Positions 1 through 4,965 of a stretch of DNA of 10,229 nt are shown one piece after another. The position numbers and the translations under genes are program-made. Numbering within the stretch: the first letter of the stretch is position 1; the number at the start of each line of letters is the position of its first letter. The DNA comes from Chloroflexota bacterium. GTDB taxonomy: Bacteria > Chloroflexota > Ktedonobacteria > Ktedonobacterales > Ktedonobacteraceae. The notes beneath the pieces were generated by a model that was given only the letters and a program-made list of their open reading frames with translations, did no database searches and had not been told where the DNA came from. The stretch covers positions 1 through 10,229 of the forward strand of contig JAJZEJ010000681.1 of the NCBI GenBank assembly GCA_021828635.1, read 5' to 3'.

Positions 1-433
1 ACTCATCCGGTACCATGTCGCGCACGCTCACCGGCACCGACTCGGTCTGTTTGACAGCCTCATCATAGCGGTGAAGCTGCTCGTTGATCCACTCTCGGGC
101 CGCGTCCTCTCCAGCGTGGGCGCTGAGGATGGCGAGGCCGTCAAAGCGGAACAGCTTGCCTGGCACACCGCCTGGGGTCACAAGGGCGAGGATGGCGAGC
201 GCCTTGACCAACCCTGTGAACAGGGCGCTTGTCTCGCCTTTTTTTTGGCTGGGAAAGAGCAGCCGATCCCCATGTGTCGCCAGTTCATGACCGAAGGCGC
301 GTGCGCCCTCGATCTCCCACGGTTCAATGCCCCACGCGCCTCGCTGATACAACTCTAAAATGCGCAGTGGCACAGCGGCACTGAGCGCAATGGGCAACAA
401 CCAGGTAGAAGAGGGGGTAAAGGGGTCAGACAT
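1..433 (-). CDS. Unrecognised protein, 5' part only (runs off the left edge)
   Basis: An open frame of 144 codons begins at ATG 433-431 and continues without a stop through base 1, so only the N-terminal part is seen. The start is set by a good ribosome binding site, GAAAGGAG, about ten bases upstream. The protein starts MSDPFTPSSTWLLPIALSAA; the stretch around residues 8-22 is mildly hydrophobic. A second hydrophobic stretch (about residues 88-99, GLVKALAILALV) precedes a Gly/Pro-rich turn, and the visible part ends in a charged, helical-looking segment (around residues 116-135). I see no signal peptide of classical form and no motif I recognise. It lies 91 bases downstream of the receiver gene with a strong hairpin between, so it may be a separate transcript or controlled by that hairpin. 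An A8 run occurs in codons for Gln-Lys-Lys near residue 62, but the frame is intact across it. Confidence 0.75.
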   Translation of the reverse strand, partial: MSDPFTPSSTWLLPIALSAAVPLRILELYQRGAWGIEPWEIEGARAFGHELATHGDRLLFPSQKKGETSALFTGLVKALAILALVTPGGVPGKLFRFDGLAILSAHAGEDAAREWINEQLHRYDEAVKQTESVPVSVRDMVPDE

Positions 434-462
434 AAGTAGGTACTCCTTTCAGAAGCGAAAAG

Positions 463-512
463 ACAGAGTAAGCTCATCCGAGTAGGATACCTTTCGGGTG
501 AGCTTGCTCTGT
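463..512 (-). terminator. Strong hairpin between the receiver gene and the next gene; possible terminator
   Basis: Two 19-base arms (463-481 and 494-512) are complementary except at two positions, leaving a 12-base loop. The core on the plus strand is AAGCTCA pairing with TGAGCTT, flanked by ACAGAG/CTCTGT and CCGA/TCGG. In the minus-strand direction the stem follows the receiver stop codon by 12 bases and is followed by GTCTTTTCGC, a short T-rich tail. That fits an imperfect intrinsic terminator, or an attenuator before the gene at 433. The two unmatched positions would be G-U wobbles in a plus-strand RNA but A-C mismatches in the minus-strand RNA, which weakens the terminator reading. Confidence 0.5.
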
Positions 513-524
513 GGGAAAGATGGC

Positions 525-977
525 TTATTCGAGTAGGGCCGCTTGTTCGGGGAAGAGCGTTCTAAGCGTCTCAAGGATATCCGTTCTTTTGAACGGTTTG
601 GTGAGATAGACTTTCGCGCCCGCCAGACGACCTTTGAGTCGGTCTGCCAGGCCATCGCGCCGACTGAGGATGATGCAGTCTATCGCTGCGTACTGCTCTT
701 TCCGGGCGAGGTAGCGCACCAACGCAATGCCGTCCATCCCAGGCAAGCCGATATCAATCAGCGCAAAGTCTGGCAGTGGCGCACCGGTTTGCAGGAGCGC
801 GGCCAGATACCACAGCGCCAGTTCTGCCGAGGCGACACTGACCACTTCAATGTTGCAGCGTCGCAACATGGTCGAAATGATGTTGCACACAGTGGGTGAA
901 TCATCGACGACGATCCCACGCAAGACAGGAGGCGAAGGAGGGGCATTATAGAGTCGATAGCGCGTGTTATAGTCCAT
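525..977 (-). CDS. Stand-alone CheY-like response regulator receiver
   Basis: This 150-aa protein is a single receiver domain with no output domain, so it most likely signals by protein-protein contact when phosphorylated by a histidine kinase not seen here. The canonical residues are all present: acidic pair Asp25-Asp26 (in IVVDDSP), phospho-acceptor Asp75 (in ALIDIGLPGMDG), Ser105 at the Ser/Thr position (in IILSRRDG) and Lys127 (in LTKPF). The first 18 or so residues are a short polar tail before the first beta strand. I chose ATG 977-975 because AAAGGTG lies 7 bases upstream; a longer frame from 1013 has no comparable site. It follows the second sigma factor by 159 bases, and a putative promoter with an inverted repeat lies in that gap. 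Single-domain regulators of this length are common (CheY, PilG/PilH, Spo0F types); the sequence does not say which process it serves. Confidence 0.9.
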   Translation of the reverse strand: MDYNTRYRLYNAPPSPPVLRGIVVDDSPTVCNIISTMLRRCNIEVVSVASAELALWYLAALLQTGAPLPDFALIDIGLPGMDGIALVRYLARKEQYAAIDCIILSRRDGLADRLKGRLAGAKVYLTKPFKRTDILETLRTLFPEQAALLE

Positions 978-995
978 ACATGTCACCTTTCTTGA

Positions 996-1049
996 GATGA
1001 CAGTGGCCTGCATGTTATACTGTGTTCAGATGCGGTGACCGCTGTCATC
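996..1049 (-). promoter_or_regulatory. Possible promoter with flanking inverted repeat upstream of the receiver gene
   Basis: GATGACAGTGG (996-1006) and CCGCTGTCATC (1039-1049) form an inverted repeat with 10 of 11 positions matching, 32 bases apart. Between them, on the minus strand, is TATAAC (1019-1014), a plausible -10 element; the place where a -35 would lie overlaps the right arm and has no good hexamer. A second small palindrome, GCGGT-G-ACCGC, lies at 1032-1042. The arrangement resembles an operator pair around an activator-dependent or ECF-type promoter. This is inference from layout only. Confidence 0.35.
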
Positions 1050-1057
1050 ACACGAGG

Positions 1058-1101
1058 CGAGCCATACTGCTGAGTTTGCAAGACGTGGGCAGCGTGGCTC
1101 G
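1058..1101. repeat. Inverted repeat after the sigma factor gene
   Basis: CGAGCCATACTGC (1058-1070) and GCAGCGTGGCTCG (1089-1101) are complementary at 11 of 13 positions with an 18-base loop. The outer seven bases pair perfectly. It lies between the stop of the sigma factor gene at 1137 and the promoter region of the receiver. No T-tract follows on either strand, so it is not a classical intrinsic terminator; it may be an mRNA-stabilising or processing structure. Confidence 0.45.
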
Positions 1102-1136
1102 TTGCATATCAATTCACCAGAGGGGAGTTGGCGAGG

Positions 1137-1700
1137 TCAGTGATCGTGGTCTTCGCTGACCCCGTTCTGGTAGTAGTGGTAATAGTCATGAAACCGCTCA
1201 CGTGCATAGAAGAGAAGCATTTTGATTTTGCTCACGCTGCACCCAAGCTGCTGTGCCACCTCCTGATAGGAATAACCATCCCGATAATGCAACAACAAGG
1301 CGTTTTGTTGCTGGGTAGGCAGACGACTGAGCGCCCGGCGCAACGGTTCGCCATCGACAAAAGCTTGCTGAGGATCAAAGACATCGCGCTCCTCTGCTGG
1401 CAATCCAGCTTCCTCCAGCGAATGCCAGACGATTAGCTTGTGTCGTCGCAACCTATCCTTCAGTTTGTTTTTGGCGATGGTGTAGAGCCACGCGCGTATC
1501 CTGTGCGGTTGGTCCTTGCCTTCAAAAACTGGCCAATTGGCATACGCACTGAGAAACGTCTCTTGTGTCAGGTCTTCGGCCACCTGATACCTCTCGGCAG
1601 CGGACATACTGGACAGGCATTGGTACAGGTATCTCAAGATGCTGGTTTGATAGTCGTTGTAGAGGTCAATAAAAAGGCTCTCGTCGGAAGCCTCGGACAT
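1137..1700 (-). CDS. ECF-type RNA polymerase sigma-70 factor (second of a tandem pair)
   Basis: This 187-aa protein has the two-domain layout of extracytoplasmic-function sigma factors, which direct core RNA polymerase to a specific set of promoters. Sigma region 2 spans about residues 11-88: the segment around residues 36-55 carries AEDLTQETFLSAY, and the promoter-melting segment carries IRAWLYTIAKNKLKDRLRRH (68-87). Region 4 spans about 116-172, with the helix-turn-helix in DGYSYQEVAQQLGCSVSKIK (141-160). Length is typical. The tail is unusual, His/Tyr/Asp-rich (HDYYHYYQ... ending DHDH), which could bind metal but this is a guess. ATG 1700-1698 is preceded by AAGGAGGG at good spacing. It lies 55 bases after the sigma factor gene at 1756 and resembles that protein throughout, suggesting a local duplication. 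No cognate anti-sigma factor with a zinc-binding HxxxCxxC motif is visible. Confidence 0.95.
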   Translation of the reverse strand: MSEASDESLFIDLYNDYQTSILRYLYQCLSSMSAAERYQVAEDLTQETFLSAYANWPVFEGKDQPHRIRAWLYTIAKNKLKDRLRRHKLIVWHSLEEAGLPAEERDVFDPQQAFVDGEPLRRALSRLPTQQQNALLLHYRDGYSYQEVAQQLGCSVSKIKMLLFYARERFHDYYHYYQNGVSEDHDH

Positions 1701-1755
1701 ACACCCTCCTTTTCGCTAGGGGTTCAGTGCAATGGTACGACACAACACCAGGGTT

Positions 1756-2304
1756 TCAGTCTTCTCGGAGAGAGGATACCTGATACTGCGCTCGTAATAC
1801 CTGTAAAGCCCGCGATAGAAACATCTTTACGCCTCCCACCTTCAGACCAAGCTGCTCAGCCACCTCCTCATGCGAATAGCCGTCACGGTAATAGAGCAGC
1901 AGGGCCATCTGCTGGCGTGGATCAAGATGGGTGAGTGCGTCGTAGAGACCGACCAACTCAGGGACGCTCTCCTGGGGATCGGTGGCGGCATGCGCTTCGT
2001 CTTCGTCTATCCCCTCAAGCGAGGACCAGGCAAGCAGTGTCAGTCGCCGCGCCCGATCTCTGAGTTTGTTGCTGGCAATGGTATAGAGCCAGGTGTGCAG
2101 CTGGTACTCGTTGTCTTTCCCTTCCATCGCTGCCAGGCCGGAATAGACACTCGCAAAGGTGTCCTGGGTGAGATCTTCCGCGATCTGCGCCCGATCATGG
2201 TCGCGCACATGATGATACAAAAACTGGAAAATGGGTTGGTGATAGGTTGTCCAAAGGGACTCAAAGAGCGTCTTGAGAGCAGACGCATCAAGGTCTTCTG
2301 ACAT
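1756..2304 (-). CDS. ECF-type RNA polymerase sigma-70 factor (first of a tandem pair)
   Basis: A 182-aa sigma factor of the ECF layout. Region 2 runs from about residue 11 to 88 with IAEDLTQDTFASVY (41-54) and LHTWLYTIASNKLRDRARR (69-87); region 4 runs from about 116 to 172 with DGYSHEEVAEQLGLKVGGVK (141-160) as the DNA-binding helix-turn-helix. The two neighbouring sigma factors share the same motifs at almost the same positions, including LLLYYRDGYS versus LLLHYRDGYS, so they are clear paralogues. The linker between regions 2 and 4 is acidic (GIDEDEAHAATDPQE). The frame stays open far upstream (to 3060), but the start at ATG 2304-2302 is supported by AAAAGGAAACC just upstream and by the family length; the upstream stretch overlaps the membrane protein gene in another frame. 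A perfect hairpin (2320-2342) sits immediately before the ribosome binding site and may modulate translation. Confidence 0.95.
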   Translation of the reverse strand: MSEDLDASALKTLFESLWTTYHQPIFQFLYHHVRDHDRAQIAEDLTQDTFASVYSGLAAMEGKDNEYQLHTWLYTIASNKLRDRARRLTLLAWSSLEGIDEDEAHAATDPQESVPELVGLYDALTHLDPRQQMALLLYYRDGYSHEEVAEQLGLKVGGVKMFLSRALQVLRAQYQVSSLRED

Positions 2305-2319
2305 AGGTTTCCTTTTTCT

Positions 2320-2342
2320 CCAGCAGCGCAGTATGCTGCTGG
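2320..2342 (-). promoter_or_regulatory. Perfect hairpin just upstream of the sigma factor ribosome binding site
   Basis: CCAGCAGC (2320-2327) and GCTGCTGG (2335-2342) pair perfectly with a 7-base loop. In the minus-strand transcript the stem ends only about four bases before the AAAAAGG ribosome binding site of the sigma factor gene at 2304. No T-tract follows. A GC-rich stem so close to the ribosome binding site suggests a translational or stability control element rather than a terminator. The remaining spacer up to 2494 (about 150 bases) shows no gene and no other clear signal. Confidence 0.5.
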
Positions 2343-2494
2343 CTTCTAGTGGGGTATGGCAGTGGGTTGTAGCGTTGTTGAGATGGCGCACTTCGTTGAG
2401 CGTGAGAAGGCTTGACGGCTTACTGGATGATGATCGAATGTGTGGGCAGGGAAGGTCAGGCGAGCGACAGAAAGGCGTATCACCTCTTTGGGCG

Positions 2495-2977
2495 CTAGCG
2501 AGGTTGCAAAACGAAGTGAAGCCCAATGAAACTGATCCCCAGTGCCAACCAGACAATGGTGACCATTGCATAGAGGCCATACAGGACGCGCAACAGATAC
2601 GTGCGCGGAAGCCCATCCTCGTGGAGTGGTATCTCAGGCATAGGCAGCGTCTTCTTCTCGGCTTTGTTCCCCTGGTCGAGCAGAGACAAGAGTGAGTGTG
2701 CGTGGGATCGTGCGCCCCCAGAGCCACATTCGTTCCAGAACAGTTCACCGGCCAGCACGACGAGCAGGAACCGTGTCCCCAGGTCCAGGATGACGCGCTG
2801 CCAGGTGAAAGGCGCATAGCACCAGACGAGCAGCGCGGCACCCAGGTAGTAATGGAGTATCTTGAAGCAGGTGCGTTGCGCACCTGCTCGACTGGTGAGA
2901 TCAAGTACACCGACCAGCAAGAGCAAGAGGAGCCAGATCCATCCAGCTTGATAGATGGCTTGCCAGGAAAGAACCAT
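2495..2977 (-). CDS. Four-helix membrane protein of unknown function
   Basis: This 160-aa protein is strongly hydrophobic with four likely membrane segments: about residues 11-25 (GWIWLLLLLLVGVL), 41-58 (LHYYLGAALLVWCY), 68-82 (TRFLLVVLAGELFW) and 130-156 (LYGLYAMVTIVWLALGISF). Between segments 3 and 4 is a polar loop of about 45 residues with a basic patch (NKAEKK) and a Pro-rich part (LPMPEIPLHEDGLPR). It ends four residues after the last helix. ATG 2977-2975 is supported by AGGAGGTG five bases upstream; longer frames starting up to 3130 lack such a site and read across the terminator. It is the gene directly upstream of the two sigma factors, so a membrane-bound partner or sensor is possible, but it lacks the zinc-binding anti-sigma motif and I do not recognise the family. 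Confidence 0.8.
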   Translation of the reverse strand: MVLSWQAIYQAGWIWLLLLLLVGVLDLTSRAGAQRTCFKILHYYLGAALLVWCYAPFTWQRVILDLGTRFLLVVLAGELFWNECGSGGARSHAHSLLSLLDQGNKAEKKTLPMPEIPLHEDGLPRTYLLRVLYGLYAMVTIVWLALGISFIGLHFVLQPR

Positions 2978-3035
2978 AAAACACCTCCTAGTATCGTGGG
3001 AAGGAAACAAAACAGTGTATTGGCAACATGGGGTA

Positions 3036-3100
3036 ATAAAAAGATGTGAGGAGCATGCAAAGGGCATGAAGTCAGGGAATGGTGGCGCTCTGCTCCTCAC
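3036..3100 (-). terminator. Rho-independent terminator after the broken small gene
   Basis: In the minus-strand direction GTGAGGAGCA (3100-3091) pairs perfectly over ten bases with TGCTCCTCAC (3055-3046), and the second arm is followed at once by ATCTTTTTATT, a U-rich tail. The loop is long (35 bases). The first arm contains the TGA stop (3099-3097) of the extended frame of the gene upstream, so the terminator is placed exactly at the end of that extended frame rather than at its internal TGA (3273-3271). It would separate the upstream cluster from the membrane protein and sigma factor genes. Confidence 0.65.
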
Positions 3101-3450
3101 TCTTCCTGAGCATCGATGCATGAATCGCATTCAAGCGGAACCGACCACTCCAAGAAGAACTCGATATTTCCAGGTTCTTCTGGGAGTGGAACGGGATATT
3201 CCCGCGTCTCAATGGTCCCTTGCACGAAGGGAATGCCAAGGGTGCAAAACCACCGATTGGCGTAATAGCCTCAAAGCGGGGCAATCCCCTGGATCACGGA
3301 CCCATTGTCAATGAGCCCATGCACTGCGGCATAGGCTTTGGCCGCTTTGATGAGGTCGCCGAGCGAGGCCCGCACGCGACTGATTTCACCGCAGCAAGGC
3401 GCTTGCTCAAGAATCGTGTAAGGGAACGGCCACCGCTCTTTGTAGATCAT
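3097..3450 (-). pseudogene. Small gene interrupted by one in-frame TGA (117 codons in all)
   Basis: The frame opens at ATG 3450-3448, with AGGAG eight bases upstream, and encodes 59 residues (MIYKERWPFPYTILEQAPCC...VIQGIAPL) up to TGA 3273-3271. The same frame then continues for 57 codons (GYYANRWFCTLGIPFVQGTI...) to a second TGA at 3099-3097. The second half looks like real protein: balanced composition, aromatic and acidic residues (IEFFLEWSVPLE, ending CIDAQEE), and no start codon suited to separate translation. The second stop falls on the first arm of a terminator. The simplest reading is a gene of 117 residues broken by a single base change (CGA or TGG to TGA), or a sequence error. The product contains several Cys (C19, C20 early; three more late). 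I do not recognise the family. Its ATG overlaps, as ATGA, the second stop of the frame upstream. If the first stop is real, a 59-aa protein is made. Confidence 0.6.
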
Positions 3451-3563
3451 TCGTGGCTCTCCTGCACAACCACACTAACGTACACCGTGTCGTTGTCGCG
3501 CTTGGGACAGCGAATGGCCGTCTCTGACAGCCCTTGCTGCGCCGCCAAGGTGCGGGCCTGGAG
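3447..3563 (-). pseudogene. Coding tail beyond an in-frame TGA, belonging to the gene ending at 3564
   Basis: After TGA 3566-3564 the same frame continues for 38 codons, beginning LQARTLAAQQGLSETAIRCP and ending VYVSVVVQESHE, to TGA 3449-3447. That second stop overlaps the ATG of the next gene as ATGA, the classic arrangement of translationally coupled genes. The tail has the look of an amphipathic helix followed by a beta strand, a natural C-terminal completion of the preceding protein. I infer that the original gene ended at 3447 and that the TGA at 3564 is a later nonsense change, a sequence error or a recoded stop. Confidence 0.55.
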
Positions 3564-4004
3564 TCACGCTTGCTCATAGGCATGTCGATAACCAGGGTGC
3601 TGCATGCCATCGCGGCCATACTTGCTATGGCACACGAGTGGCAACACTGCGCCTGGCCACTGCTCTTGCACCTGCTCAGGGGTGAGCGTCAAACCGGCGA
3701 AGTAAAAGATGGGCTGACTCGGTTGCTCCACCAGCAGGATTGATGGATCAACAATGGTGCCATCGGCAAGCTGGCACCAGCCATGTTCGATGATGGCGAG
3801 GTGATGCTGCCTGGGCAGGACAATCCAGCCTTCCACGTACCTGCCGCCGTCAGCAAACACCTCCGGCAAAAGATGAACCGCCAGCGCCGCATTGCGCCAG
3901 CACCGATACGGTTGGGCTTGGATGTGGTAGGCCGCCAGGAATGAATGCTCAAGGTCATAGGGTAGAGTATCCTGCTTGGGTACAACGATTTCCGTGTTTT
4001 GCAT
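3564..4004 (-). CDS. Probable separate gene: small Cys-His-Asp (transglutaminase/papain-like) protein
   Basis: An internal start at ATG 4004-4002 is preceded by AAGGAG eight bases upstream (a second ATG at 4010 is too close to it), giving 146 residues. Cys35 in PYRCWRNAAL at the start of a likely helix, His74 in AIIEHGWC, and Asp86 in GTIVDPS occur in the order and spacing of a Cys-His-Asp triad. The surrounding pattern, a Cys-x-x-Asn helix, then YVEGW..., then EHGW...DG...DP, is one I know from small uncharacterised bacterial and phage proteins thought to have a papain/transglutaminase-like fold. The assignment is by motif only. A thiol hydrolase, protease or amidase activity is possible; the substrate is unknown. 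The TGA ending it may be premature, since 38 further in-frame codons follow. It lies immediately before the small broken gene and was probably coupled to it. Confidence 0.55.
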   Translation of the reverse strand: MQNTEIVVPKQDTLPYDLEHSFLAAYHIQAQPYRCWRNAALAVHLLPEVFADGGRYVEGWIVLPRQHHLAIIEHGWCQLADGTIVDPSILLVEQPSQPIFYFAGLTLTPEQVQEQWPGAVLPLVCHSKYGRDGMQHPGYRHAYEQA

Positions 4005-4862
4005 AGACATAACTCCTTGTTTGTTGGGAACAGAGAATCGCCTTTCATGGTGCGAATAAGGGATGACAAGCCATTGCATCATGATGGCCTTTTCAAAGCT
4101 CAACCAGTAGATGCACGCTGGAGGCTGTGTCAAAAATGAAAGGCGATTGCCCCCGTGATGGTAGTGGAGGTCGCTGGATACAAGAGGGTCAATGATCTTG
4201 ACTTGCTCATGCCTACTGAATTGCTCCTCACGAGGGTAATCCCGCAAAAGCACCCGTAAGGCCCGTCTCTTGGCTTCTTCCAAGCTGGCCGCACGGACCT
4301 TGCCTTTGACCGACAGATGCTCCACTTTTTCTCCTATCTGCCAACGGAGCTTGACCGCATAGGCAAAGACGCGATCCTCTTCCTTATAGAGAAGATGCCA
4401 GCCGTGTTGAGCGCATACCTGTTCAATCTGTGACACAGGAGCCGAGGCCAGAATCGCTAGATCAGCACACGACAGCATGTTCAGCTCGTCGAGAGTGGCA
4501 TGCGCACGTTCATCGTGGGTGACATCATAGACCGTGTAGGTCGTATGACTTTCGTCAGCGAAGCGAGCAATAGCAAGCGTCACAGGAACGGCGTCTTTTC
4601 CACGTACCTTCTTCAACTGAAAATGCTGATAGAAGACATGGATATCAGGGTGGTCTTCGTCTGGGAAGATCACGTAGCCATCAACATCCACCTGGGGCAA
4701 AGGGAAGCTGACGTTCCAGAAATGCTGTTTGTGCAGCATCTCCTGGCCTACCACACGCCCAAGCGTTCCCAAAGGCATCACCCAGCTGTAAGAAGTTTTT
4801 TCATCGTTTTGGATGTAGAGTTCCACAACGCTGCCTACTTTGATCGCATCATGGGTTTTCAT
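3564..4862 (-). CDS. Long frame: unrecognised N-terminal protein joined in frame to a Cys-His-Asp protein
   Basis: From ATG 4862-4860 (AAAGG ten bases upstream) the frame is open for 432 codons. Residues 1 to about 202 look like a coherent protein: a beta-rich start (KVGSVVELYIQ, LGTLGRVVGQEML, HFWNVSFPLPQVDVDGYVIF) that resembles a small barrel, a middle segment with a possible substrate-like 'HxxYTVYDVTHDE' stretch, and a two-strand-helix end (WHLLYKEEDRVFAYAVKLRW, then SLEEAKRRALRVLL). I do not recognise it. Residues about 203-284 have poor coding character and include the 113-bp inverted-repeat stretch. From residue 287 a second, independent start begins the Cys-His-Asp protein described at 3564-4004. 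So the joint frame may be either a true fusion or two genes that happen to share a frame because the upstream gene has lost its stop. Frames starting further upstream, up to 5102, overlap the preceding gene and have no site. Unusually, coding continues past the TGA at 3564. Confidence 0.55.
   Translation of the reverse strand: MKTHDAIKVGSVVELYIQNDEKTSYSWVMPLGTLGRVVGQEMLHKQHFWNVSFPLPQVDVDGYVIFPDEDHPDIHVFYQHFQLKKVRGKDAVPVTLAIARFADESHTTYTVYDVTHDERAHATLDELNMLSCADLAILASAPVSQIEQVCAQHGWHLLYKEEDRVFAYAVKLRWQIGEKVEHLSVKGKVRAASLEEAKRRALRVLLRDYPREEQFSRHEQVKIIDPLVSSDLHYHHGGNRLSFLTQPPACIYWLSFEKAIMMQWLVIPYSHHERRFSVPNKQGVMSMQNTEIVVPKQDTLPYDLEHSFLAAYHIQAQPYRCWRNAALAVHLLPEVFADGGRYVEGWIVLPRQHHLAIIEHGWCQLADGTIVDPSILLVEQPSQPIFYFAGLTLTPEQVQEQWPGAVLPLVCHSKYGRDGMQHPGYRHAYEQA
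4036..4148. repeat. 113-bp stretch with perfect 13-bp inverted ends
   Basis: AATCGCCTTTCAT (4036-4048) and ATGAAAGGCGATT (4136-4148) are perfect inverted repeats. Inside is a smaller nested inverted repeat around 4068-4092 (GCCAT and ATGGC, nine bases apart). The stretch lies where the coding quality of the long frame fades, just before the ribosome binding site of the internal start at 4004. It could be a tiny foldback element (MITE-like) or a large structured mRNA region. I could not see a clear target duplication next to the ends. Confidence 0.45.
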
Positions 4863-4887
4863 CAAGGTTTTACCTTTCATTGATGAG

Positions 4888-4925
4888 CGAAACGTGCCTT
4901 TTCTCATGAGGGCAGGCACATTTCG
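4888..4925 (-). promoter_or_regulatory. Hairpin between the 195-aa gene and the long frame
   Basis: CGAAACGTGCCT (4888-4899) and AGGCACATTTCG (4914-4925) pair over 12 bases with one position that is a G-U wobble in the minus-strand RNA; the loop is 14 bases. In the transcript the stem ends about 15 bases before the AAAGG ribosome binding site of the gene starting at 4862. No U-tract follows, so an attenuator, stability element or processing site is likelier than a terminator. The spacer around it (4863-4965) holds no other recognisable signal. Confidence 0.5.
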
Positions 4926-4965
4926 ATGCTTTTTGGAGAGAGTCAGTGACAGAGGGAAGCCATGC

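Noticed and set aside
236..250. T8/A8 run in the first gene as a programmed frameshift site
   Set aside because: The frame is intact across the run, and the phase of the run does not match the usual A-AAA-AAG slippery arrangement.
1440..1934. Open frame of 164 codons on the plus strand
   Set aside because: It lies opposite two clear sigma factor genes, has no ribosome binding site and no recognisable protein pattern; it mirrors codon use of the minus-strand genes.
2305..3060. Extension of the first sigma factor frame upstream to 3060, giving a 434-codon frame
   Set aside because: The upstream part overlaps the membrane protein gene in another frame, has a composition unlike a protein (rich in Cys, Ser, Arg, His), and a good ribosome binding site and family-typical start exist at 2304.
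3097..3566. Genome-wide UGA recoding or selenocysteine insertion to explain the two internal TGAs
   Set aside because: Both sigma factor genes, the clamp-like gene and the recombinase end with TGA at family-typical or overlap-supported positions, so UGA acts as a stop here. No selenocysteine-type context or known Sec family is recognised. Local recoding is kept only as a remote option.
3407..3619. Minus-strand 70-codon frame overlapping the end of the Cys-His-Asp gene
   Set aside because: It is Arg/Ser-rich and out of frame with the extended coding tail and with the small gene, both of which are better supported.
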